DNA of 64,000 bases from Doryteuthis pealeii (lineage: Eukaryota > Mollusca > Cephalopoda > Myopsida > Loliginidae). Shown here in pieces: positions 1 to 10,946 of the stretch. The notes below the pieces were generated by a model that saw only the letters and a program-made list of their open reading frames with translations, searched no databases and was not told the origin of the DNA. How positions within the stretch are numbered: the stretch's first letter is position 1; every line of letters begins with the position of its first letter. Both the position numbers and the translations under genes were made by a program. The stretch lies in the NCBI GenBank assembly GCA_023376005.1, contig CM042151.1, forward strand, positions 76,292,446-76,356,445, given 5' to 3'.

Positions 1-361
1 GTAAATTTCCTTCAATTGGGGGTGGGTTTTGTATTTTGTGATATATGCATATGACGTGACTTTTGGCAGACCCTAATATATATACAGATAATTCTTAAGA
101 TATCATGTCGTGTTGGTAGTATCATTCATGTTTTAAGGTGTTTTAAGGCATTTTAAAATGTTTTCCTTTTAGATTTTATGTTATTTTCTTGATTGTCGGT
201 TATTTTGCATCAATAAACATAGCAACAAAATATACATTTTTAAATTCTTTAAAAAAATGATATCAACACTATGATGAACAATATCAAAATATTGGACTTT
301 TCACTATTTCTTTCTTGACAATGACCAATCACAGTTGAAAGTATTTGGACTCTATACTTTT

Positions 362-810
362 ATAAACATTAGGTACCACCAATTTTCCATGTGAAATTTA
401 CCCCTCCCCCTGCACATATATTTAACACAATGAAACTTGCATACATGTTAATATTATCTTGAAAATATTTTGTCCATTCGAAACCAGAAACATTAAAAAA
501 AAACTTCTGATTATTTTAAAAAAATTTTTCAGCTTATGGAAATAATGAAAATTTTAAACGAAAAACAATGTTTACATTTTTGCACCGTTAAATCAATTGA
601 AATTTAACGTAGCCAAAAACAAGTTATCAAAACAAGTCAATCGGTTAATTTGATCTTTGAATTAACTGTTTTTCTTTGTAACAACTCTTTATGTTCATTA
701 TTTCTTTTTTGCGAGATTTAAAAAAAAAAAGTTAAAAAATATTTACGTTTTTTCATTCAATATGGCCTAAATTGATCACGTGACATATTTTGGTGGTACC
801 TAATAAACAT
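362..810. mobile_element. hAT-like MITE with perfect 8-bp target duplication
   Basis: The element proper is 370-802 (433 bp). It starts TAGGTACCACCAA and ends with the inverted TTGGTGGTACCTA. The 8 bp on each side are identical (ATAAACAT at 362-369 and 803-810), the duplication length typical of hAT and Merlin elements. The interior is AT-rich and non-coding, so it is non-autonomous. The ends resemble those of the larger element at 28774-29856. Confidence 0.8.
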
Positions 811-1261
811 ATAAACATTGGACAGTTCTTAAATAAATTTGATCTTTTATCGAGACATCATATTTGAAAAATAAGCTTCTTTTTTTTTTTAAGTATAAGT
901 TTTAAGCTGTATTTAATAAAACATGCTAAAATAAAGAATTACTGCCTAAAGAGTTATCAGGCTTTGGTATTACCACATCAGCAGGTACTGACTTTACCTT
1001 GAGCATTAAAATCTGGAATATTTTTACTATAAATTCTGTTCCTACAACACTATCAACACGTCATCACTCTATTCTGATATGAGAGCCGTAAAGTTACACT
1101 CAGACTATTGTTCTCACAGTCATGTTTCAGGTTACTCTGGCAGAAAAGCTGAAGAGTACAACACCTGAAACATTTTAGTATACAGTGAATTTTTCAAACT
1201 AGCTGAAAATTCACCCTATAGTTGGGGTTTTAGCTGATAATAAATTTATCTGTCCCACTTT
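811..1261. other. AT-rich intergenic DNA
   Basis: No open frame, RNA or repeat boundary that I can support is visible here. Confidence 0.5.
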
Positions 1262-1510
1262 TTTTAGTAGTAGTAAAGTTAGTGGAGTAGCCTTTTGTCA
1301 TTATAAGCCAGACACCAAGGGAATCTATCTCCTATTCACTAGTGCTAAACCAAGGAGATTATTTTTGCGTCTGAGATGGAACACTAAACCTACTATTTTA
1401 TTGCACAGATCTAAGCTGTGCTACTCATGTACTGAGTTAGCAAGGGCTAGTATCAAACCCAGGACCTTGTGATTTTTAGGCGGTGGCTCTAATGACAGGG
1501 CTAAGCCATT
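1262..1510 (-). mobile_element. tRNA-Lys-like SINE, degraded copy
   Basis: Read on the minus strand it begins with a decayed tRNA-like head (the B-box region reads GGGTTTGATACTAGCCC), followed by the body shared with the copies at 12010-12260 and 45603-45850 (AGTACATGAGTAGCAC, then a GATAGATTCC-type stretch). The A box has decayed. Confidence 0.65.
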
Positions 1511-1554
1511 TTTTTTACTGTAGCAATAAACACAAGTCTAACACCATTCTTAAG

Positions 1555-2345
1555 TGATTAATTTTTATCGCCTCCTAGTGATCATTGCTTGTATTACAAA
1601 TATAAACACATCTTTTAAGCCTGATTTTTAGCAACCAGAAAATTCATAGAAAAAATATTTTAAAATTTATAACTTTAGTTCTAGGAAATTTTTATATATA
1701 TCTAATATTTATGTATATTTATTTTTTATATATACATATTTTTATATACATTTAATATTAACATATTTTTATATACTTATATAATTATATATCATTTATA
1801 TATATACATTCTTGATATATATTCTATACATATTAATATGATATATATATAATATTCATCACTTCTTAGTTTAAAAATTTATAACTTTAGTTCTAGGAAA
1901 TTTTATATATATCTAATATTTATGTATATTCATTTTTTCATATATATTTTATATATATCTTATATATATACATATATAATTATATATAATTTTAATATAT
2001 ATTCTATATATATTTGATTATATATATATATAATATTTATCACTCCCTAGTGACTATTGTTTGTATTACAAATAAAAACGCCCTATTTTTTTAGTCCTGA
2101 TTTTTTAGTAACAGGAAAAGTCAAATGAAAAAAAAAATCATAGTTTTAGTTTTTGGCCAGGAAATTTTATGTGAAATATATATTTATCACCCCCTAGTGA
2201 TTATTGCTTAAACTACAAACACAAATAAAGTACTATTCTTTTAAGTCCTTAATTGTTTTATTAACCAGAAAAGTTATTGAAAAAAAAATTTAGAAATTTG
2301 TAGCTTTTGATTTTGGCTAGGAAAAATTGTGTGAATGTCTATTTT
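1555..2345. repeat. Degenerate tandem repeat with AT-rich spacers
   Basis: A unit beginning CACYCCCTAGTGATTATTGC, followed by TACAAAnAnAAA and ending TAGTTTTnGGCNAGGAAAtTT, occurs at about 1569, 2041 and 2188. A truncated copy lies near 1860. Runs of TATATA fill the space between the first copies, and two stretches near 1661 and 1872 are almost identical. No coding potential is seen. Confidence 0.7.
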
Positions 2346-2791
2346 ATATGGTTAAACCAAAAGATAAAGATTTTGTTTAGGTAACCTGATAGACACAAAG
2401 TAAGCATCAAGTTTATTATTATACTTACATCATAAAGTTAAAACTTGCTAAAATCTTTTGGAACTTTTAAGAACTGATATGGTAAAACAATGCTCAAATT
2501 TCCCATCAGTAACCAAAAACAGATTGGTGATACAAGCCTGAATGAATAAGTATATGATAAGGATTATTCCTCTTTTTAAAGATTGTTAAAATTTCAATTT
2601 AAATTAAAATTGTTTTACAGAAATTTTATTTAGGCTTTTTAGGACTTGATAGGTGATGTATATTCTGCTACTGCAGATCCCTTATGATCACTGAATAAGA
2701 GTTTGAATTTAGCAGTTGTTATGGCAACAGCAAAAATAACCTAAACTGAAATCAGTCACTAAATGCACGAGAAAAGTGGAAGAGGAGGTAC
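2346..2791. other. Intergenic DNA without recognised features
   Basis: AT-rich sequence between the tandem repeat and the mariner left end. No gene or element boundary was recognised. Confidence 0.4.
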
Positions 2792-3838
2792 TAGAGCGAG
2801 TCAAAAGTTTTGCACTGTTTTGGTATGTGCTAGTTTGTGGCACATGGTGAAATGGTTATTGTCATAGGAAATGGAGACAGCCAGATGAGTTCAAATCCTG
2901 GACACAGCTGTTTGCCTTTCCTATAGTGCTAATGCCATTGGGAAAGGTATGCATTTAATTATTCTCTTTCCATCTATGAGTAAATAGTAAGGCAGATTGG
3001 GCTTTTTATTATTAGGCAACCAGTCAAGTAGAATGAAAACTCTGAATTTAAACCTGTTAACTCTGCTTAAGAAATTGACATTGTGTCACATCCTGCTCAT
3101 GTGGAGGGATTGATAAATATGTATATCACATGACAAAAGTATTTTAAGTAATGAAAGGTTCACACTATGGTTGGTAGTATCCTGGTAGTTGGTGTGTTGA
3201 CATATTGTGCATAGTTTTATTATATGTGGGATTTGAAAGCCACACAGACGAATGTACAATGTAGTCTAATTTGGAAACATGCTTTACAAGTTTGAACAAG
3301 GCCATAACATTGCAGAAGCAACCAAAGGCATTATTTATACAAAAGATGAAGGCACAGTTAATCACAGTACAGTAACAAGATGCTTGAAGAATTTGCTCAA
3401 GTTGCAAGAACCTCATAAATCAGGGAAGATCAGCTAGGCCTAAAACGATGATTCAGAGGCTGTGCTCAAAGCTATACAGGTGAACTCAGAGAATATCAGA
3501 TTAGCTTAGCGTCTCAGTCCAGTGTGGTTCAACACGTTTGTTGAGTGAAAGGTGAAGTGCAGTTGATCACAGTAAACAGATGGTTCAAGAAATTACATTC
3601 AGGTTGCAAGAACCTTGACAATCAAGCAAGGTCAGGTAGCACCTAAAATTATAATTCTAAGGCTGTGTTCTAAGCCATAGAGGAAAATCCACCGAGTAGC
3701 ACTTGGAGAATGTAAGGCAAGCTCAGCATCTTACAGTCTAGTGGATATGTCACCTTTCCTGACTTCGACAAAACCATCTGGAACTGCTGAATTGTGCCTA
3801 AGGTTACCAAAATATTGCAAAACTTTTGACTCACTCTC
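2792..3838 (+). mobile_element. Decayed mariner transposon, interrupted by a SINE
   Basis: Terminal inverted repeats are visible: GAGCGAGTCAAAAGTTTTGC near 2794 and its complement (GCAAAACTTTTGACTCACTC) at 3817-3836. From 3277 the plus strand reads MLYKFEQGHNIAEATKG and, after stops and frameshifts, VNHSTVTRCLKNL. This is the N-terminal helix-turn-helix part of a mariner transposase. The same HTH stretch recurs near 3556-3610 (VDHSKQMVQE), so the DNA-binding segment is partly duplicated in tandem. The DD34D catalytic half is absent. A SINE occupies 2826-3128. Non-functional. Confidence 0.8.
2826..3128 (+). mobile_element. tRNA-Gln-like SINE inserted in mariner
   Basis: The head has an A-box-like stretch (CACATGGTGAAATGGTTA) and a B-box (GAGTTCAAATCC). 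It is followed by the family body (GGGAAAGGTATG, then CTATGAGTAAATAGTA, then AACCAGTC) and the 3' part ATTGACATTGTGTCACATCC. It aligns over its length with the copies at 16741-17012 and 47345-47648. Confidence 0.8.
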
Positions 3839-4081
3839 ATAATATTTGTGATCAATGCTGTGTACTAAAGAATATATCTGATTTTTTCTTTCAATTTAAG
3901 ATTAGAATTAAAAAAAAACATGTCATTCTTCTCTAAAGAAGAACATCCCCAAAATGCAATAAAAAATGATTCAATACCTTTTTTTCCTTAATATAAGAAA
4001 TAGGAAGGCAAAGAGTTTTGTTCTTAAAAAAATAATAAAGATTTTTCTGTAGAACAGGATTTCCTTGAAAATAAAGCAACC

Positions 4082-5242
4082 CTAATCGACAGGTTGAACT
4101 GGAAAGGATTTTTCTTTTGAATGTCTTTTCATGTGCTGCTTCATGTTAGAGTTTTGTGAAAATTTTAACCCGCAAATATCACAGCAGAATGGTTTTTCTC
4201 CAGTGTGAGTTCGCATGTGTCTTTTCAGGGTGGAATTATCTGAAAACTTTGATCCACAAATATCACATGATACACGTTTTCCTCCTGTGTGGACATGCAT
4301 GTGTTCCCTTAAGTGTGCTTTATATGAAAACTTAGTCCCACATATTTTACAATGGCAAGGTTTCTCTTCACTATGTTTCTGTATGTGTATTCTAAACTGT
4401 GTATTGTAGGCAAAGTCTGAATTACAAATGTCACAATGGAATGGTTTTTCCCCAGTGTGTCTTCGCATATGCTCTTTCAAATTGGCATTTCGCGAAAACT
4501 TTGAACCACAAATGTCACAGGTGAAGGGTTTTTCTCCGGTGTGTGTTTGTATATGTTTCTTCAGGGCGGAATTATCTGAAAATTTTGATCCACAAATGTC
4601 GCAACTACAGGGTTTCTCACCAGTATGTCTTCTCATATGTGCATTAAAATTTGAACTTTGGGAAAATTTTTTCTCACAGATCTGACAGTGGAACGGTTGT
4701 TTACCGGTGTGTTTGTAACTATGTATTGTCCAGGCTGCGTTTGTTTTGAAGTGGGACCCGCAGATCTCACAGTGGTAAGGCGTTTCACCGGTGTGTTTTC
4801 GCATATGATTTTTGAGAGAGTCTTTTCGTGGAAAATTAGACCCACAAATTTCACAGTGAAAGGGCTTTTCCCCAGTATGCCTGAGCATGTGATTTTTAAG
4901 AGTTATGTTTTGGGAAAATTTAGCTCCACAAATCTCACAGGGGAAGGGTTTTTCTCCAGTGTGTTTCCGCATGTGCATTCTAAGTCTGGATCGTTCAGAA
5001 AAAAGCAGCTTGCAAATTTCGCAGTGGAAGCGTTTCTCACTGTTGTGTATTTTTAAGTGATATTCAAGGTTGGATCTGTCAGAAAAACTGTACTGGCATT
5101 TCTCACAATCATACAGGTTTTGTTGAGCATTATTCTCTATGTTACAATCCTGATTGGAACCTGCTGATAAATTAGAAATATCATCAACCAGCTCCAGGTT
5201 AGTCTTATTTGTTATTTCCATCTTTTCAAAAATAAAAGCCAA
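4082..5242 (-). CDS. ZNF1: 12-finger C2H2 zinc-finger protein
   Basis: Predicted nuclear DNA-binding protein, 386 aa, all in one exon. Twelve C2H2 fingers (Cx2Cx12Hx3H) run from about residue 44 to 374 with TGEKP-type linkers. The first linker is NSEKR, and later ones include TGKQP, SEEKP and TGGKR. Residues at helix positions -1/2/3/6 are DSNY, ESRM, QITN, RDSN, TAAI, QSNA, DSAK, RANE, YTQI, YAHE, DSTR, QSNQ. Finger 5 has Trp where Leu is usual, so its fold or binding may be weak. The acidic, Asn-rich N-terminus has no KRAB, BTB or SCAN domain. The open frame starts MAFIFEK, but Met8 (MEITNKTN, at 5221) is the better start by analogy with ZNF3. The first two and the last finger closely match ZNF2, indicating duplication. 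The target gene is unknown; a role as a transcription regulator is inferred from the family. Confidence 0.93.
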   Translation of the reverse strand: MAFIFEKMEITNKTNLELVDDISNLSAGSNQDCNIENNAQQNLYDCEKCQYSFSDRSNLEYHLKIHNSEKRFHCEICKLLFSERSRLRMHMRKHTGEKPFPCEICGAKFSQNITLKNHMLRHTGEKPFHCEICGSNFPRKDSLKNHMRKHTGETPYHCEICGSHFKTNAAWTIHSYKHTGKQPFHCQICEKKFSQSSNFNAHMRRHTGEKPCSCDICGSKFSDNSALKKHIQTHTGEKPFTCDICGSKFSRNANLKEHMRRHTGEKPFHCDICNSDFAYNTQFRIHIQKHSEEKPCHCKICGTKFSYKAHLREHMHVHTGGKRVSCDICGSKFSDNSTLKRHMRTHTGEKPFCCDICGLKFSQNSNMKQHMKRHSKEKSFPVQPVD

Positions 5243-5525
5243 GCAAAATCTTGGCTTCAGCTTTTAAGCATAAACCAAAGAAATGTTTTAATGCAAAATG
5301 TAAAAAATATACTCTAAATTTAGCAAACAAATATGTTGGGAATGCCTTCTTTCTGAATTTGCACACCTGGAGAATATCTTTGACATGTGAACTGGTGTGA
5401 TTTGAAGATTATGGAACATTCCATACATAAGCTTCTGGATTTTGCAGGCAAGTATTTGAGAACATCACAAATTGTGTCATTGAAATATTTGTTAGGACAA
5501 CTGACAAACCTGAAAAGAAGAATAA
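5243..5525 (-). other. ZNF1 leader with candidate splice acceptor
   Basis: On the minus strand, CTTCTTATTCTTCTTTTCAG ends at 5510, making 5509 the first exon base. The leader then runs to the ATG without another strong acceptor. It contains a short open stretch (FVSCPNKYFNDTIC...) that stops near 5320, before the zinc-finger frame, so I read it as an upstream ORF or chance frame. ZNF2 and ZNF3 have acceptors in the equivalent place. Confidence 0.6.
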
Positions 5526-5820
5526 GAAGAGTGGCATCAGGATTATTTATACAGAATCATTTATAAATAATAAAAGCTTCAAATAACAATTCTTAATAAT
5601 ATTAATCTATGGACAATTATATAGTTTTAAGTATCTATTCCTATTTAATGATAATAATAGTGTAGAGTTGATATGTCAAACATTTCCTTCTGGAGTGTGG
5701 AGCTTTCACTACAAATAGAAAGAAATGTTTCAATGCAAATAATATGAAGAATCTGTTAGGTGAACAAGAGAGAGATTTTTTGGAAAAGTATTTGGAAAGG
5801 AAAAATCTAGCTAGAAAGTT

Positions 5821-6395
5821 TGGTTTGGTTTGGTTTAGTTTGTTTTATGGCATATCAACCTCAGTTGGTTATTTAATGCTGACTAAGTTTTGAAATAAAT
5901 TCATTCTTAATGGATACTCAATTTTTTTATAAACACGTTTTTCTATTCAACCCATAAATGGAACCCTAACAGAGTGGACCTAGGAGCAATGGTGATGAAG
6001 GAGTGCTCCACATACCCCAAACCTCCAGAACTGGAACCTCATCATCAGATAGAGTTAAACGTCATTCCCAAGACAAAAAAACCTTCAGCCACCACCTTCT
6101 AGTATCCATATGATAAAAAGGGTTGGGGCTTGCCATAAGGACAATAGGGTCGGGGCAATCATATAGGTGCTAGGGCTTGATGTGACCAGCTGATTTATTG
6201 GAGTCTCTCTGACCACCTATCTAGCCTAACTAAGGGTCTAAGTGGAGTGTTGCATGTCGTGAACTGCTCATCAACCAGGATTCTGTCCTTAAGCATCATG
6301 GGTTGCCATCCACAGCCAACAGGTGGCCTCATGGGGGGTCTTAACCCTCTGCAGAGGTGCAGTGCAAAACAATGGAAATGAGAATACTTCAACAT
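5821..6395 (+). repeat. Family A interspersed repeat, near full length
   Basis: Landmarks in order: GGCATATCAACCTC, TTATTTAATGCTGAC, CCCATAAATGGAACCC, GAGCAATGGTGATGAAGGAG, CCTCCAGAACTGGAACCTC, AGAGTTAAACGTCATTCCC, ACCACCTTCTAG, GGGTTGGGGC, TCATATAGGTGCTAGGGCTTG, GACCAGCTGATT, CTCTGCAGAGGTGCAG. No coding frame is maintained between copies. I do not recognise the class. Confidence 0.8.
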
Positions 6396-6589
6396 AAATA
6401 ATATGAGGAATCTGTTTCAGATAACATTTTATTCTATAAAATACATCCATGAAACTATCTACAAAAATACACCTGTAGAGGAAACTTGAGTACCAACTTT
6501 TATCTCACACTCCAACAGTTTTGGTATTAAATAACCCACCGGGTTGTTATGTCATTAAACAAACCAATCCAATGTAAAATTAATAGATC

Positions 6590-6745
6590 CACTCATGACT
6601 GTAGAATACTGTTAATTGTTATTCTGTGTTACTTTCACCCTTAGCCAGGATTGAACCTGCAGTCTGGAAATGACTGTTACAGATTGTTAACTATTGGACA
6701 GTGGAACAGTCAAACACCTCCTCAGCTTAATGGACTCTTCCTGGC
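6590..6745 (-). mobile_element. tRNA-derived SINE head fragment
   Basis: On the minus strand the B-box region reads GCAGGTTCAATCCTGGC. Neighbouring sequence matches the Ser/Leu-like SINE heads at 11500-11640 and 20991-21130. Confidence 0.55.
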
Positions 6746-7782
6746 AGTAGTGGCAGTAATTATTTAAGTTGTTATAGTGGGTTCATTAGAGAACTAGTAA
6801 CTGCATGGTTAGGCTTGGCCAGTCACATTGCTCAAACCAATTGTTGACTGTCTAACTGACTTCAATAATGACTAAAAGAAGGGCCATTTGTTTAATAAAA
6901 CAAGTTTTAGCAAACATATGCCCTGCATTATTGATTTATATATAATTTGATTTATTTTAATATATATTTAAAGTTATTTGACATATAGAGTTTTATGAGA
7001 AAATTATTTACAGACAAGAAATAGTCCCATAATGCTTCTATTCATTAAATTTTAATATAATATGGGGGAAAAAACAATGCTTTATTTTGATTATCATCTA
7101 TTGTAAAATTTTATGATAAAATCTAAAACTGTTTTTTATGTCTATTATTAAAAAAATATAAGATTTGAAAGATCTGTGTACATTTTTTTACAAAAGAGCA
7201 TGGCCCAAAATTCCTTTTACATAATTTTGGATGTTAATATAATCAAGATAAACTTTTTTTAAGTATATATTTTTTAAAACTAAAATTGATACATTTGTTC
7301 AATTTTAATTAAATTTTGTAGAATTATGCAAAGATGGGTATATTTAAAAAATATTATCAACTGTCATAAAACAAAACAAATTCCCACCACCTCATGCAAT
7401 ATCTCTCAAAAATTAACCATTACACCGCCCGAAGAGGGGATTTTTTATTAGTTTATATAAAGATCATCAATCTTGCCAAAGATTAGAGTATAGTATCTGT
7501 ACATTATATGAGAAAAAAAATCAGATTGACATGTTTTACAATTGGGACAGCATCAAAATGAATTTCTGATTTTATAAAAGGGAAATCTATACATGACAAT
7601 GTACAGAAGTGTGATAATTTTTGGTTTAATTTGTTTTTGTCTGTCTTTCAGTAAATCAGATATTTTTTGGTGTTAATCATTATTATGAGAAAATGAATGT
7701 TTTTAAAATGTGGTCAGGAAAAGGGAAAAGAGAAATATTCATGTTATTTTTCTTTTAGAAATTGGCCATTCTTTATAGACGA
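6746..7782. other. AT-rich intergenic DNA
   Basis: No open frame above background, no inverted repeat with clear ends, and no RNA-like hairpin is seen in this kilobase. Confidence 0.5.
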
Positions 7783-8301
7783 GGGGGAGTCAAAAAGTAA
7801 TACCATTTTTTTTATTTCATGTGAATTTTTAAAAATCTATTATTTTTTTTATTCCATGTGAATTTAAAACAACAAACAAAAACTAATGCCTACATTGAAA
7901 GCCTAACGAGACTAAGAGCAAGAATCCAACGAATAAGACCCAACTTGCCTATCGACAATGTCTTCCTTATGCAGGACAATGCTCGACCACTCACAACTTT
8001 ACCGCATCCTCCATATTCACCAGTTTTAGCGCCTTTGGACTATCATCTCTTCGGTCCAATCAAAGAGTGTTTGAGAGGCAAGGGTTGATTTTTTTAGGGG
8101 TGACATATTTCTTACATAGAAATAAGGGTTGACTGAAAAGTTCATAGAATGACATCATATCTGCTGTAGATGATTTTTTTAATCAATTAGATCCAAGCAC
8201 TGGAAGAAGTATGTGGACCACAAGGGAGGCTATGTTGAAAAATAAACCTCATTTAATCACATTCGATGAGAGTATTTTGGTCATCCTATGAACTTTTTAG
8301 T

Positions 8302-8304
<3 letters not shown>
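7783..8304 (+). mobile_element. Composite mariner remnant (catalytic half)
   Basis: A TIR-like start (GAGGGGGAGTCAAAAAGTAA, 7783-7802) is followed at 7858-8088 by a frame reading VFLMQDNARPLTT and LPHPPYSPVLAPLDYHLF. These are the conserved mariner blocks around the second and third catalytic Asp, usually QDNARPH and SPDLAPSDYHLF. Here the third block has the catalytic Asp in LDYHLF, while SPD is changed to SPV. Further on, YVEK-like residues (GGYVEK) mark the C-terminus. A second pair of inverted ends (GTTGACTGAAAAGTTCATAG at about 8131 and its complement at about 8283-8304) bounds the last 170 bp. The 5' half of the transposase is missing, so it is inactive. Confidence 0.75.
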
Positions 8305-8305
<1 letters not shown>

Positions 8306-8342
<37 letters not shown>

Positions 8343-8626
8343 ATGAGCTTAAACTATTAAACTGTGGTACCATGGCGAAATGCAGAGGTGCTCTTAAAAA
8401 ACAAGCCATGTCCATGTAAATTTTTTCCTTCAACTTAAAAAAAAATTTTTGTAAGTTGTATTTATTTTTTTTGACATTGCAAATCATATGCATTCATAGC
8501 CTGGCCTAAGTCCTTAATTGATTCCAAAGGATGTGACATGATCTGATTTTTTACATAAACAAGAGATAATTACTTAAAATGAGAATAAAACCAGTGTAAA
8601 AAAAACTCACAAAAGAATATCTATTC

Positions 8627-8660
<34 letters not shown>
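8306..8660. repeat. AT dinucleotide microsatellites
   Basis: Runs of TATATA occupy 8306-8339 and about 8631-8657. Similar AT runs recur near 15381-15413, 15629-15649, 15990-16009, 36455-36481, 45193-45231 and 48331-48364. Some mark the ends of SINEs. Confidence 0.85.
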
Positions 8661-9299
8661 TTCTATATGTTTGTACAATGCGCAAGCACATGTCCTGTTA
8701 TCAAGAAAAAAATACTTTAGACTAGCAAAGACGAAAGATCAATAAAATTCAAACCCTATTTTTTAAAACCTTTTTATACCTAATTTTCCATAAAACTGCT
8801 AAATAAAGATATAATAAAATTATAAATCAATGATATATTTAAAAAAATTAATTAAAAAAAATCATTAAAAAATAAAACAAAATAATAACAAAAGAAAAAT
8901 TAAAGAAAAAATACAAACAAGAATAATAAAATCAAACAACTTAAAACTATATATATAAAAAAAAAATTTCTTAATCTATATGAATATCAATAAGAGATTT
9001 ATTTTAACTTTTTAAATCCCAGGGAATACCAGGTAGCTCTGCTAGAAACTAATATTTTTAAAAATGGGAAAAATGTTAACATTTTTTAAGAGTAATTATT
9101 TTTTATAAATTCTAATTAACTTTATTTTTCTTGATATAGTTAGATAAGAAATAAAACTAAAGAGAATGTTATATTCATAATTTACTTAAATTTCATAACT
9201 ATAAGAATTAACGGGGTGTAAACTCATAGCTAACATCAGTACTCATATAATGTATCAGATTATCCAAGAGGGTAACCTAACACAGAATATTCAGTAGGG
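8661..9299. other. Very AT-rich intergenic DNA
   Basis: Long A- and T-rich strings without open frames or paired ends. Confidence 0.4.
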
Positions 9300-9630
9300 A
9301 AAAAGACAAGTCAATTAATATGATATAACATTTAATTACACAACATACAAAGAGGGAACATAGTTCCTGTCTCAAGGTGTTTGAGGAATATGAAGAAAAG
9401 TTTAAACAACAAAGGGGTGGAAACCACTAACAATTTTTCAGGAGGTCTTGGAACAAAAATAGACATCATGTGTGTGGCTGCTGAGGAAGTGAAAAGACAT
9501 CTGTTGCTTCCAACCGTATGTTCATAAAAGAGGGAGATTTTAAGGTTTGTCCTGTCATGTGACCAAAACGGAAAGCCCCTCCCTCAAAGTAAAAAGGGAG
9601 ACAATTCTATTTTGTCTTCCAATATCCCCA
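9300..9630 (-). mobile_element. Possible solo-LTR-like fragment
   Basis: The plus-strand end reads AAAAAGGGAGACAATTCTA, close to AAGGGAGACAATTCTC at the edge of the LTR-like block at 33638-33985. On the minus strand there is an ATTAAA signal-like hexamer. Exact boundaries and a target duplication are not seen. Confidence 0.35.
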
Positions 9631-9774
9631 TTAAATACTATAAGAGAATACTGAACAGTTCTAGGCCTGACCAACAAAGATTATCAATGTAGACATGAGA
9701 AATCATCTAAGAATAATCACAATCAGATAGGAAACAAAATTAAAGAGAATATTATTATCTATATATTAATACTG

Positions 9775-10230
9775 GTGTTCCTAAATCTTCCATCCATTAT
9801 CATCTTGCAACAACCTCTGGTTAAAAATGAGACCATCCAAATTGTTCAAGATGCAATGCAAAAATGTAAATCCAGACTATCTGGTGGCACCTAATAGATT
9901 TCTTATTTGTCCCATTTTATTTCACCCAATTTTAAAAATGAAATACTCCAAATGGTCTTTTCTTTTTTTATTATAATAAACTCATTGCACACTCGCTGGA
10001 CTCATCGAGAATTTAATAATAGCATTGATTCCTGAGGCGCCCCCCTTGTAGGGTAATGTCCAAGGCATCGACGCAATTTTTGTTCTTTCCACCCATGAGC
10101 TTAAGCTTGTGGGTGGGCCCACGTTAAAACGAGGCCTTGTGCCCAGCCCATACAAGTGGGGTATGAGGTAAATACCCACTCCAAATGGTCTTACATTGCT
10201 TAAATGCCCAACATAAACTTAAAATGAATT
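9775..10230 (+). repeat. Interspersed repeat with inserted GC-richer SINE-like block
   Basis: The flanks (TGGTGTTCCTAAATCTTCC near 9772 and the downstream TTACATTGCTTAAATGCCC) match, inverted, the copy at 26965-27205. Between them, about 10020-10190, lies a GC-richer block (GAGGCGCCCC, CCACCCATGAGCTT, TTGTGGGTGGGCCCAC) that also occurs at 38680-38930. The block is therefore a separate mobile unit. Confidence 0.6.
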
Positions 10231-10689
10231 GGAAAAAAAAAAAAAGAAGTTATATGTTTGTTTTATTTGTAATACTGAAATTGTGAATTATGGAATATAA
10301 TTTTGATCTTGTATCATCTGTATCATCTCTTAATTTACACAATGTTTTAGCGTCATGCAAATTTCCGGCCCAACTTAGATATTTTAAGTCATGTTTTGTC
10401 ATTTTTTTGTTGGCAAATTAATGTAGATATTTTAAATGCCTCCCCACACATTTTTATCAGCAAATCAATGTAAATATTTTACAATCTCCCCTTTAAAGAA
10501 AGAGAGTTAAATCAAGATTATTATACTTTTTACATATTGAACTACCTGCAATAGCTCTTAAGTAAACATATCAAGTGTTGTAATAATTAAATCATCATAC
10601 TGTGGTATATCCACAAGTCCTGTTAGTTATTCTTAATATAAATAATTTGTAGACAGTTATATGATTTCAAGTATTCCTATCTAATACTA

Positions 10690-10930
10690 ATAATTTTCAA
10701 ACAATTCTATTTATTCCAGAGATGGGAGTCTAACAACTACTACCACTCTTATTCAGAGTAGACATGGGAGTAATGGTCATGTACAGGTGATTTCACACTC
10801 CCTAGTGATACAGAACTGAAACCTCATCACTGGATACAGTTTAATGACATAACCAAAGACACACTTTTTGTGGGGAAGGGGAGTCTTACTCCTCTGCAAG
10901 GGATGCAGCTTGTGTATTCTAAGCCCCACC
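10690..10930 (+). repeat. Family A repeat, internally deleted copy
   Basis: It keeps GATGGGAGTCTAACA, AGTAGACATGGGAGTAATGG, the AACTGAAACCTCATCAC region and the end CTCTGCAAGGGATGCAG, but the central part is missing. The copy at 29990-30200 has the same deletion type, suggesting a subfamily. Confidence 0.65.
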
Positions 10931-10946
10931 GACAGAGCAAAGGGTA

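Noticed and set aside
4215..5056. Plus-strand open frames of 64-132 codons
   Set aside because: They are antisense shadows of the ZNF1 finger repeats, with no start or codon pattern of their own. The same holds at 24029-24517 and 46633-46848.
5320..5509. Coding exon upstream of ZNF1 (FVSCPNKYFNDTIC...)
   Set aside because: Open for about 60 codons after the acceptor but stops before the zinc-finger start, and ZNF2 and ZNF3 have no counterpart; kept only as a possible upstream ORF.
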